DNA from: Coffea arabica
Taxonomy: Eukaryota; Streptophyta; Magnoliopsida; Gentianales; Rubiaceae
Length of the DNA stretch: 64,000 bases
Assembly: GCF_036785885.1 (NCBI RefSeq)
Contig: NC_092312.1
Coordinates: 22,400,001-22,464,000, forward strand
Reading direction: 5' to 3'
The notes beneath the pieces are model-generated. The model was not told the DNA's origin. It was given only the letters and a program-made list of their open reading frames with translations, and made no database searches. Position numbers and translations under genes: made by a program. Numbering within the stretch: position 1 is the stretch's first letter; every line of letters starts with the position of its first letter. Shown here piece by piece: positions 11,859-21,051 of this stretch.

Positions 11859-13130
11859 ATGGGGTTTGGAACTATACAGTTTTCAATTCAACCATTTAAT
11901 GGAACTACAAGTTTTACTCTTTGGCAAAGAAGAGTGAAGGATGTTCTAATTTAACAAGATTGGGCAAAAGCGTTGAATGGAAATAACAAGAAGCCAAAGA
12001 GCATAAAGGATGATGAGTTTGAGGAGTTGGATGTAAGATGTGCGAGCACGATTCGGCTCTATGTGGCGGACAACATCATAAACAATGTGATAGATGAGGA
12101 AGATTCTACATCAGACCTCTAGAAAAAATTGAAAAAGCTTTATCTGGCTAAAAACTTGTCCAATAAGTTGCATTTATATAAAGATGGAGGAGGGTGGCAG
12201 TCTCATGGATCACATGAATACGTTCAAAGAAATTTTGGATTAATTCCAAAAGGTTGGCATGGATATTGAGGAAGAAGATAAGGTCCTTTTACTTCTTATC
12301 TCAGTCTCTGATTCTTATGAAAGTGTTGTGACGACCCTGTTGTATGGGAATGACACTTTAGAATTCGAGAATGTGCAGTCTTCTTTGTTGGATCATGAAA
12401 AATAAAAGAAGGCAAACCAGAATGTGATACAAGAAGTTGCGTTAATTGCTCGAGGTAAGAATAAAAGAGGAAAACAATTTGGTTGTGAATCTAAGGTAAG
12501 TGGTTCAAAGGCCAAGAGAAAGAGTGGAATCCAGTGCTTTGGTTGTCATGAGTTTGGCCATATCAAAAGATATTGCCCTCATCAAAAGAAAAATGATGAG
12601 AATGACTATGATGGTATTGCTGGATATGCATCAGGAAGAGATATTCTCATAATCTCCAAAGGTAATAATACTTTTTCTTGTGATGGTTGGATTTTAGATT
12701 CTGGATGTGTTTCACATGTTTGCTCCAGGTTAGACTATTTTGATACTTTTCAAAGAAATAAGGCAGGTTTTATGTCCTTGGGTGATGGATCTACTTGTCA
12801 AGCCAAAGGTGTTGGAGTGGTGAAAATCAAAATGTTAAATAGAGATATTCGTTTTTTGGGTGGTGTGGCTTATGTTCCAAAGTTATGAAGGAATCTAATT
12901 TCTTTGAACCAGTTAGACTCCGAGGACTACTATTTTTCCGCTGCAGGTGAAGTCTTGAAAATCACACATGGCGAAACGGTCTTGTTGATGAGGAAGAAAT
13001 ATGGTAATTTGTATCATTTGAATACCTCAATGGATTGGGAGCGGAAAGAGATCTAGGAATGCTCTCAAATTACAAATGGTGGTGTGAGGAAAAGTCCTGC
13101 TATGAGAGAGGATGAATTGAGGCCTCTCTC
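11859..13130 (+). pseudogene. Copia gag-protease remnant
   Basis: Starts at an ATG with a typical gag beginning (FNGTTSFTLWQRRVKDVL) followed by in-frame stops. A CCHC zinc knuckle (CFGCHEFGHIKRYC, about 12535-12576) precedes the protease active site in GWILDSGCVSHVC (about 12685-12723). The frame stops at 12888 and continues as a GAG-pre-integrase stub (KYGNLYHL). Everything after it, including the DDE integrase and reverse transcriptase, has been lost. Several stops make even gag non-functional. Confidence 0.85.
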
Positions 13131-13320
13131 GTGAGTCACCTAGATGTTGGACTCGATTAGCTACACACGTTCATTTGCCGATGGAATCAGTGGAAAACAA
13201 GACCGTCTTGATTCGGGTGTGTAGTTAGGTACCAAGGTATTTGGTGGAAAAAGGAAAATTGAGTTTTTTTTGGATGATTTGCTATGTTTGCTAAAAGAAA
13301 TATTCGCTAAGGTGGAGATT

Positions 13321-13809
13321 TGTTAGGAAATTGGTTTAATTTCTTTTAGTCAAGATCCTTATTTGGTGTAGAAAGTAACTAGTTTCCTACTTAGATTTTA
13401 GTTACTTGAAGTAATAGTCAAGTCCTATTTGGTTTAGAATTAGATGTTATTTCCTACTCTATATGAGTTTAGAAATTAGTATTGATTTTCAATTATTATT
13501 TGATTTTTTAGCCAAGTAATATTCTCTATAAATAGGTAGATTGGCATACTATAAAGACACAAGAAAAGAGTGAGAGAGTTCTTAATGGGTGAGAGGGTTA
13601 TACAAGAGTTGGGGCTTGGGAATCAAGTTGTAATCTTGTGGTATTTTTCTCTTATAGTAAGAACAAGTTTTTCTCTCCGTGGACGTAGGCTTGGTAATTA
13701 AGCCAAACAACGTTAATTCTTGTACGTTACTCATCGTTCATGCGAGATATTGTTTTCTATTAAATAGTTGGTCTTTTCCTTTTTAAATAATTGGCCTGAT
13801 ACCCTAACA
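13321..13809 (+). repeat. 3' LTR of the Copia element
   Basis: 489 bp, same ends as the 5' LTR and preceded by the purine-rich tract AAGGTGGAGATT. Carries about 20 bp (near 13588-13610) absent from the 5' LTR. Confidence 0.92.
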
Positions 13810-14612
13810 TGTTTTAATTTGCACTCTTAGCTATACCATTTCATCTCCATTCTGTTCTTGCTGAGGTAAGTTTTTAGAGGCCACTGTTTCTGCTGTGCTC
13901 AACCCATTGTTTCTGCTCAATGCTTCATCAAATTCCTTCCATTCTCCCAGCCTTTTGTATGATCTTTAAAGATTTCTGGTACTTGTCATTGAACTGTCTT
14001 TCATTTCGGTTATTCCAAATTTGCCATGGGATGGTCATTACCTGACCGTCTGTACCTTGCTTCTGTAATTGTACTCCACCAATTCTGGAAACATCCTTGC
14101 TGGTCCTGCTCCCCATCCCACTGACATGGGGCTGTGTGCCAAACTTCCTTAGCCTTGGTGCATTCCAACAGCATATGCTCCACAGTTTCCACCTTCTCAC
14201 CACACACCTTGCACAAAGGATCCCCCATTTTAGTTCCCTCGAAGATCACTTCTTTGACTGGAAGAGCATTGTTAATACATTTCCAGATAAATGTTTCAAT
14301 TTGTGCTTGATTGTCAGCTTCCATAGGTGCCTCCACATCTGGCGACTATTGCTTTCCCAACTAGTACCAACTCCCTGTGCCTGCTTCTCCTTTTGCAATG
14401 CATTGTTCTCTATCTGTGTTTTGTAGCCCGAGTTGACAGTATACTCTCCATTAGCTGCATGCAACCAGGAATGCCTATCCTCTCTCCCCGATAAGCTTAG
14501 AAGAATCTTCAGTATTCGCTCTGCATCTTCTTTATTGAAGTGACGAAATATTAAGTTCCTGTTCCAGTGTTGTTGACATATTAGATCCTCCACCTTTTGC
14601 ATTTCTGTACCG

Positions 14613-15452
14613 CTAAATCTCATCCACAGTACTCTAACTAAAACTAGGACTAACCTTAAATCCAAATTAACCAACCTAAAGTGCCACTATTAAGTGTTCA
14701 TTGATTAGTACTGTTTTAATAAAACGATAATTTTTTGCGTCTAGTGAAAATTTTCATTGAAATCATGCCCAATAAATCTAAGATATTCAGTATGCAACGT
14801 GGCAGATTCAAGTTGATATTCTAGAGAAATTATTTAAGTTATATTATGATGTTGGCAGGCAAATGCACAGATTGATTTTTAGGTGAAATCCCCAAAAGCA
14901 TCGAATTCAGCTTACTACATGTCATCGAATCCTGGGATGCTAATCCTGCTATTTTAATTTGAATGGGCCTTGATAGTCTTGATTAACGGGGCATATCATG
15001 CATTCATGCATATTCATGCATAAAGCTTGTCTTGAGCTTACATGAGGAGAAAGCTTATTTCACAATTGCAGCACCATGTCAAATTTGTTTTGCCACAATT
15101 ATCTACCGCAAATAACCATTTGAAGATTAGCTTGGTAATGTAATCTATATTCCAATCTCATGACTGAGTTGCTAAGCTTGGAAATAGGGTGCAGCAGATA
15201 TACAGAAAAATTCTTGTCAATTACAAGGCTCTCCTTGCACACTTGTAAGACGTGTTGAACATGATATCATTAATCCGAATTTGAACTTAATAACGCAAAA
15301 CTAACACTTACTCGGAAATATGGTAATTAATAGCCTCATTTCATTGAGATGTTATCGAAATTGGTAATGGATATTGGAATATAATTTTATGCTTATTAAA
15401 ATCAAATTTAAAACAAAATTTTTTGTAATATAGAGGTAAAGGTAACAAGATA
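14613..15452. other. Intergenic DNA between LINE B and segment A'
   Basis: AT-rich, no gene found. Its first 44 bases (14613-14656) are nearly repeated at 19378-19428 upstream of the zinc-finger gene. The rest shows nothing recognisable. Confidence 0.5.
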
Positions 15453-16297
15453 TGCGATTTCAGCAATGGCTTAGTAATGGTATGCAATCAAATAAAGTTT
15501 GTAGAAATGCTGATGTGTATTGGAAATCTAGGAAAAGCGAATTCAAAAAAAAAAAAGGGCAAATTCCACTTTATCCCCCTGTAGTTTAGCATTTTTTTAC
15601 ATAACCTTCTTATGGTTTCAAAAACTATATATAACCCCCTCATGGTTTGGATTAAAATATCAAAGTGACGGGAATGATCATCCATAACGGAGTCACCTAA
15701 AATGTCAAAAATACCCTTATATAAAGTTGAAAATTATTTATTAACCAAGGGGGGTTATATGTATATTTTGAAAATTATAGGGGGTTATATGGTAAAGTAT
15801 TAAATCATAAGAGGGTTATATGGTAAAATATAAAAATCATATGGGATTAGTGTGTCATGTATTTATAAGGTAATTTCGACATGTTTAGAAGTTTCATTAC
15901 GAATGACTATTTCCGTCACTATGACACTTTAATCCAAACCATGAGGTGATTATGTATAGCTTTTGAAACCATAAGGGGGTTATGTAAAAAAAAGGCTAAA
16001 TCACAGGGGGGTAAAATGTAATTTGCCCAAAAAAAAGACACATAAAACTCTAAATACTAAGACCTTGTTTGGATTGTGATTTTTTGCAGAAAATTTTTTA
16101 TATTTTTCATGAATACATTTCTCAATCACCTTTTATCTCACATTTGTGGTCATCATTTGATTTCAGAAATGGCTTAGTATTGGTATTGAAGGATTACCAT
16201 AAAATCAGCATACTTACGATTTTATATATTGGTTGAAAGTGAGTGGATAAACTATTTTTTATGTGTTCATTTAAATTACAGTACAATAAAAGTAGCT
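15453..16297. repeat. Segment A', right copy of the direct repeat
   Basis: Direct-orientation partner of 5489-5850, interrupted by a MULE-type MITE at 15557-16028 and by a further partial MITE-like stretch (ttgtttggattg, about 16065-16150). It precedes the right expansin block as segment A precedes the inverted left block. Confidence 0.8.
15557..16028. mobile_element. MULE-type MITE with long terminal inverted repeats
   Basis: 472 bp with terminal inverted repeats of about 130 bp starting GGGCAAATT. The terminal repeats contain recurring 'ataacccccttatgg' motifs. It is inserted in an A-run, so the target duplication (about 8-9 A) cannot be sized exactly. The left copy of segment A (near 5550-5610) lacks it, which confirms insertion. 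Confidence 0.82.
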
Positions 16298-16748
16298 TTA
16301 ATGATGTAAATTTGGGATGTTAAAACCATTTAGTATTATTTTCTAACCAGCCAAATTTGTCAAGCATTAAATTGGAGGATATCTAGCTTTTCTACTAGCT
16401 ATTAGCTAAGTGATTTAATACTTTCAATTTAAAATTTCAATGCTTCAGTCACCAAGACCAGGTACATGATTTCAAGTTGTTTGTATATCCCATCTTCATG
16501 TATTACAAGTTACGGCAGCCTATGCCTTTTAAAATCCCTATATGGCAAGGTTTTATGTTCAACCAATTCAAGAGAGTAACTAAATTAATTTCTATATGAG
16601 CACTTGACTCGCAGCATAGATGTTCATGCATTATTAACCTATGGATTTTAAAATTCCTGTATGGCAAGGTTTTAATATCCTTGAGTGTGTTCATCCAAAT
16701 TCAAGACTGACTAAATTAATTTCTACACAAGCACTTGACTCCACAGCA

Positions 16749-16754
16749 TATATA
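16749..16754 (+). promoter_or_regulatory. Candidate TATA box of the divergent expansin gene
   Basis: TATATA in gcatatatagtacc, 63 bp upstream of the ATG at 16817. The inverted copy reads gcatagtacc and has lost 4 bp of it. Motif-based only. Confidence 0.45.
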
Positions 16755-16816
16755 GTACCAAACAGAAGATATATTACTTGCGTATCCTGTTGGTTTTACA
16801 GTGACGAATATTCGGC

Positions 16817-18177
16817 ATGGCTCCGAAAAATTGTTTTTTGTCTGCCTTCTTCGTCATCATGTCATTTTTGTCCAGTTTTTGTTCTTGCAGAAGTGCCAGG
16901 TCGCTTAATGTAACTCTAGCTGGTTATTCATCGGCAGTAGCAACATTTTATGAAGGGAGTGGTATATATGCATTTTTTACAAGACGCACTTGACTACAAA
17001 TCTGCTGTTCAAATCATTTATTTTCATTTTGATTCACACAGGCGGAGCATGCGGATTTGGAAATGAAAATGACATTGCTCAGCCGCCTTTCTCAAGCAAG
17101 ATAGCTGCTGGAAACCGAGCCCTATTTAAACAGGGCAAAGGTTGCGGCAATTGCTATGCGGTAAATGCTTACTCTGCACATTTTTGTTGGCTTGTATAAG
17201 TTACTTATATAATGCTGGTCACTGGTAGCTTAAATCGTGATACGCGTTTATTTCACCTAATTTTTTATTCTAATTTCAAGAATCAGTGTCTTGTATCATG
17301 CCCTTGTATTTTTTCTGTGTCTGAATTTTAGATTTTTCGATTGGCAAAATGGTTAGATCCTATAAACCCATCCAATATTGCAAAATCCGCAGCAATCAAG
17401 AGCAGCCTATAATTTTTTTCTTTTTTGAAGAATGCCTGCTTGATATTTGAGGTAGCTAACTATACCCGGGATGGTTTCTTGGTTTTCAAATGACTCGTGC
17501 ATGCAATTTCAGGTGCTATGCAGTGCAAACGTTTATAGGGCATGCTCTGGTTCTCCGGTCAAGATAACAATCACAGATGAGTGTCCCAATGCCTGCAACA
17601 ATGATCCTGTTCATTTTGATTTCAGTTCAACTGCTTTTGGTTACTTAGCAAAGCCAGGCCAGGCCGATGTTTTGCGCAAACTTGGTAGAATCAACGTCCA
17701 TTATCAAAGGTGAGCAAATAGCAGACTTGCAATGAAGTTTTTGCCAGTAAATTTCAGGGATAAAATAGAAGACAAATTTTTTTTTTTTCTGTACTATAAA
17801 TATATTATTGTTACTGAAGTAATTTTCGGGATTAACTCGTGCAAATGTAAAGGGTGCCATGCAACTATGCTAATCAGAAGATTGCGTTCAAAGTCGACCA
17901 CGGTTCCAATCGATACTACTTTTCTGCTGCAATTGAGTACGAAAATGGTGATGGAGACGTTGCTTCTGTGGAGATCCAACCGGCGGGATCCCGGCGGTGG
18001 TTTCCGATGCAACAAGTGTTTGGTGCAACATACGAGTACAACATACCAAAGGGGACAAATGGGCCGTTTTCCATCCGGTTGACACAAGTTGAATCCAGAC
18101 GAAGGGTTGTGGCAAAACAGGCGATTCCAGCTGATTGGGAGCCTGGCTCACGTTACATATCATCTGTTAATTTTTGA
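16817..18177 (+). CDS. EXPB: Divergent beta-expansin, four exons, apparently intact
   Basis: Exons 16817-16961, 17042-17160, 17513-17709 and 17853-18177 join in frame with GT-AG introns into 261 residues. A signal peptide is visible (MAPKNCFLSAFFVIMSFLSS). Domain 1 has ATFYEGSGGACGFG, KGCGNCYA, CSGSPVKITITDEC and the HFD motif (VHFDFSSTAFG). Domain 2 runs from VPCNY to a C-terminal YISSVNF. It differs from canonical EXPB: the loop between TFY and GGACG is about six residues shorter, and the SWGAVW motif reads VFGATY, replacing both tryptophans by other aromatics. Predicted role is wall loosening by binding polysaccharide; altered binding is inferred. The start is the first ATG that gives a full signal peptide. 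It lies in the right inverted-repeat arm; the mirror copy is a pseudogene. Confidence 0.88.
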
Positions 18178-18942
18178 ATAATCTTGAGCATTCTGTAGCT
18201 GGCAAGCAAAGGGCTGAATTGAGATTATCAGTCAGTCTAAGGGACTGTTTATCTGTTGGATTGTGGCCAAACATATATTATTGCAATCAATGAAGTGGGA
18301 TCTTGAGGATGAAGAATTATGCCAATTTCTGGCCAATTTGTTCTAGAAATATTTGATCTCAAGCAACCCAAAATGGTGATGAGATTAATAATAAAAAAAT
18401 AATTAATTCAGAAATACTAGGAAGTAATATACAATTAGTCTAAATTCAAAAATTGTCAGACTTAACTCATGATCTCAGAATTTTCGTTGATCCTTTGAAT
18501 GACTTAGGCCAGCTTTTTCTCTTCCTGAAAGGGGTTAAAAAAATAATAATAAACCTCTATTTCTTTTACCTGTGTACACGTACTAATAAATATCTCTAAT
18601 AGTATTCTGATAGAACCTTGATCTTCTTGAAATTTTAAGTGCTGTCATTTCGTGAATTCTATCATTTTCAAGCTTTTGTCTAGATATAAGACTTCAAATA
18701 TGATTGATTAGAGCATGTGAATTCTCCTTTGTACTTTAAAATTAACTTTCAAGTTTTAATTGTAGCCATGTAATACCAAGCAAAAAAAAAAAATTTTTTT
18801 GATCCATCACAACCTTCTAAGCTTTTAGAATTAATTAATGACGGCTTGATCTTATGTCAAAAAAAAAAAAAAATTAAAATAAACCATAGGCCTTTCTCTC
18901 TCTCTTTTTTTTTTTGGACTGATTGCTTGTTTTAGAAATCCT

Positions 18943-19581
18943 AAAGAGACCTCTAAAAGTTTTAATTGGTTTGTAATACTAATGTGCGAGAAGGTAGCTA
19001 AGGCCAACGCACAAATTAACAAGAAACACAGAGTTTAATTTTCTTGACCTGAAATTGAAGGGACAAAAACAAGTCAGCAGTTAGAACCAGTCTTACTTTT
19101 CTACTTCACTGGACGGACGAGAGAAAAACACTCTTCACTACTCCTCCACTCACTCCGCAAAATATACTCGGCATCTTTAGTACGCAGCTCTACCTACAAG
19201 AGAATGTAAACTTTAATAAAAACAACTATCCTACCATTCATTTATCATTCTCCGCCGTCCGTTTGGTTGTTCACAGCGCAGCGCCACCGTGACAATGTCG
19301 TAGAAAAAGTCCTTAACTTCTTCTTCTCCTTCCACTTGTCACACCCACTATACTCACACTCCTATTTTTCTCTACCTCTAAATCTCATCCACAGAACTCT
19401 ACTCAAACTAAAAACTAGGACTAACCTTCTTTTGACCATATAATGTAAACTTCCAATTGAACAAACTCTTGCTACAAAATGAAGCTGGCTCCAACCCTCT
19501 GTTGTACATATTTCCCAGTGCTTGAGTAATTAACTTCTTCTCCTTTTAAAATAAATTTTTTTTAAAAAAAAATTTATTTTC
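18943..19581. other. Upstream region of the first zinc-finger gene
   Basis: No gene seen. Contains the duplicated short segment 19378-19428. Presumed promoter and leader of the zinc-finger gene; no clear TATA box. Confidence 0.4.
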
Positions 19582-21051
19582 ATGGATTGTACAGAAGATC
19601 AACCACCAAAGTTTAAACACTATTGTAGGATATGCAAGAAGGGTTTCATGTGTGGGAGAGCTTTAGGTGGGCATATGAGGGCTCATGGTATTGGAGATGA
19701 AGGTGGAAGTCTTGATGACGATGATGTTGCAAGTGATTGGGAGGATAAATTTGGAGGGGCTGATAGGACATGTAGAAGAATGTACCAGCTAAGGACAAAT
19801 CCGAATCGACTAAAAAGTTGTAGGATTTGTGAGAACTGTGGTAAAGAGTTTGCCTCATGGAAATCTTTCCTTGAACATGGCAAATGTAGCTCTGACGATG
19901 CTGAGTCATTGGTATCTTCTCCAGGATCTGATGGAGAGTACGAGGGGGAGCGAAAAGGGTGTCAATGGTCTAAAAGGAAGAGGTCATTGAGGACTAAAGT
20001 GGGCAGTTTTAGCTCAGCTTATCCTTCAAGTGAGGATGAAGATCTCCTCCTGGCAAGATGCCTAGTAGATTTAGCAAATGCTAGGTTTGAAGTTGAGCCG
20101 GAAGAATCTTGTGCTTCCGCCAGTAAGGAGGAAGAAAGGCGGATTAATCCGGTGACGGCCTACTTTAACACTCCCCTAATTGCAAGTCGAGTCCCTTTAG
20201 ACAAGCCTAAAGGTGCATCCAAAGGCTTGTTTGAATGTAAAGCATGCAAAAAAGTGTTCAATTCTCATCAAGCACTAGGAGGACATAGGGCAAGTCACAA
20301 GAAGGTGAAGGGCTGTTTTGCAGCTAAGCAAGATCAGCAAGATGATAGCAGTTTAGCTGATGACGATGTGACCATCCATGACGAATTCTTTCCATCCAAA
20401 TCTCCTTCGTCCTTACAATTCGAACAAGGCCCAACAATGGCAGGAGCTTCTAGGAGAAAATCCAAAGTGCACGAGTGCACAATTTGTCACAGGGTCTTTT
20501 CTACCGGACAAGCCTTGGGTGGACACAAGAGGTGCCATTGGATCACCTCCAACTCCCAGGAAACTTCTTCGCTAGTGAAGCTGCAATTCAATCATGATCA
20601 CATGGATCATCAAATACTACACCAGGGTCCACCATTAATCAACAAGTCCGAGACACTAGATCTCAACATCCCGGCAACTCAAGGCGATCATGAACTATCG
20701 GGCATATTAAGGCCTCAAAATCCATTGAGCTTTGAGGTCTCTACTGATATTCGCCTTCACACATGGACGCCCAATTTAGGTGCAGAAACAAAATGTGATA
20801 GCCAGAATTGCCATCACCAGAACGATGATGATCAAGGCAACGAGAATGATCGCCACAATGATAGTAACAATATCAACAAGAACAACATAAATTGTAGTAA
20901 CGGTCCAATTGAAAATGCGGACGATGAAGCTGATAGTAAGGTGGAGCTGGCAAAGCTAAGTGACCTCAAAGATATAAACTTAAGTGGAAATTCTTCACAG
21001 TGGTTACAAGTTGGAATTGGTTCAACAGCTCGAGTCAACACTAACCCCTAG
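19582..21051 (+). CDS. C2H2 zinc-finger protein, ZAT4/ZAT9-like, with EAR motif
   Basis: Intronless, 489 residues, probably a nuclear transcriptional repressor. Fingers: residues 15-35 (CRICKKGFMCGRALGGH), an aberrant C2HC finger at 83-102 (CENCGKEFASWKSFLEH, then Cys in place of the last His), 219-239 (CKACKKVFNSHQALGGH) and 299-319 (CTICHRVFSTGQALGGH). QALGGH is the plant-specific DNA-contact helix. An acidic, degenerate L-box-like stretch (EDEDLLLARCLVDLA, about 151-165) precedes the finger pair. LDLNIP at 359-364 is a DLN-type EAR repression motif. The C-terminus is Asn/Asp-rich. Layout matches the ZAT1/4/9 subgroup, whose members are often stress-responsive; targets are unknown. A related gene follows at 25919. 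Confidence 0.9.
   Translation: MDCTEDQPPKFKHYCRICKKGFMCGRALGGHMRAHGIGDEGGSLDDDDVASDWEDKFGGADRTCRRMYQLRTNPNRLKSCRICENCGKEFASWKSFLEHGKCSSDDAESLVSSPGSDGEYEGERKGCQWSKRKRSLRTKVGSFSSAYPSSEDEDLLLARCLVDLANARFEVEPEESCASASKEEERRINPVTAYFNTPLIASRVPLDKPKGASKGLFECKACKKVFNSHQALGGHRASHKKVKGCFAAKQDQQDDSSLADDDVTIHDEFFPSKSPSSLQFEQGPTMAGASRRKSKVHECTICHRVFSTGQALGGHKRCHWITSNSQETSSLVKLQFNHDHMDHQILHQGPPLINKSETLDLNIPATQGDHELSGILRPQNPLSFEVSTDIRLHTWTPNLGAETKCDSQNCHHQNDDDQGNENDRHNDSNNINKNNINCSNGPIENADDEADSKVELAKLSDLKDINLSGNSSQWLQVGIGSTARVNTNP

Larger units (their letters stand above)
11325..13809 (+). mobile_element. Deleted Ty1/Copia (Tork/Tnt1-like) element nested in LINE B
   Basis: A 2485-bp element with two LTRs starting TGTTAG and ending CTAACA, flanked by 5-bp target duplications TGTTT (11320-11324 and 13810-13814). 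A tRNA-Met type primer-binding site follows the 5' LTR and a purine-rich tract precedes the 3' LTR. Only gag, protease and a stub of the pre-integrase region remain; integrase, reverse transcriptase and RNase H are missing, so it could move only with outside help. The LTRs are closely similar but differ by an insertion of about 20 bp. Confidence 0.92.
10811..14612 (-). mobile_element. 5'-truncated L1-type LINE (LINE B), split by a Copia element
   Basis: Minus-strand LINE whose poly(A) tail is the long T-run at about 10811-10839. Coding remnants in LINE order: a region around 14600-14340 (WNRNLIFRHFNKEDAERILKI, GEYTVNSGYK), a zf-RVT zinc-binding region at 14336-14010 (FIWKCINNALPVKE, CKVCGEKVETVEHMLLEC), then, beyond the inserted Copia element, an RNase H-like region at 11316-10903 (GIGLVATDGKNNVLEAWA). 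Endonuclease and reverse transcriptase are absent, consistent with 5' truncation. Frameshifts are present. The poly(A) end sits at the inner edge of the left inverted-repeat arm. Confidence 0.8.
16449..18942. repeat. Right arm of the expansin inverted repeat
   Basis: Reverse complement of the left arm 5871-10810 without its hAT and LINE insertions. Carries the intact expansin copy. The outer end is at the stretch ttgttttagaaatcct near 18930. Confidence 0.85.

Noticed and set aside
16817-18177. Assignment of the divergent expansin to the expansin-like B group
   Set aside because: It keeps the HFD motif and the EXPB-type C-terminus, so EXPB is the better fit despite the short TFY loop.
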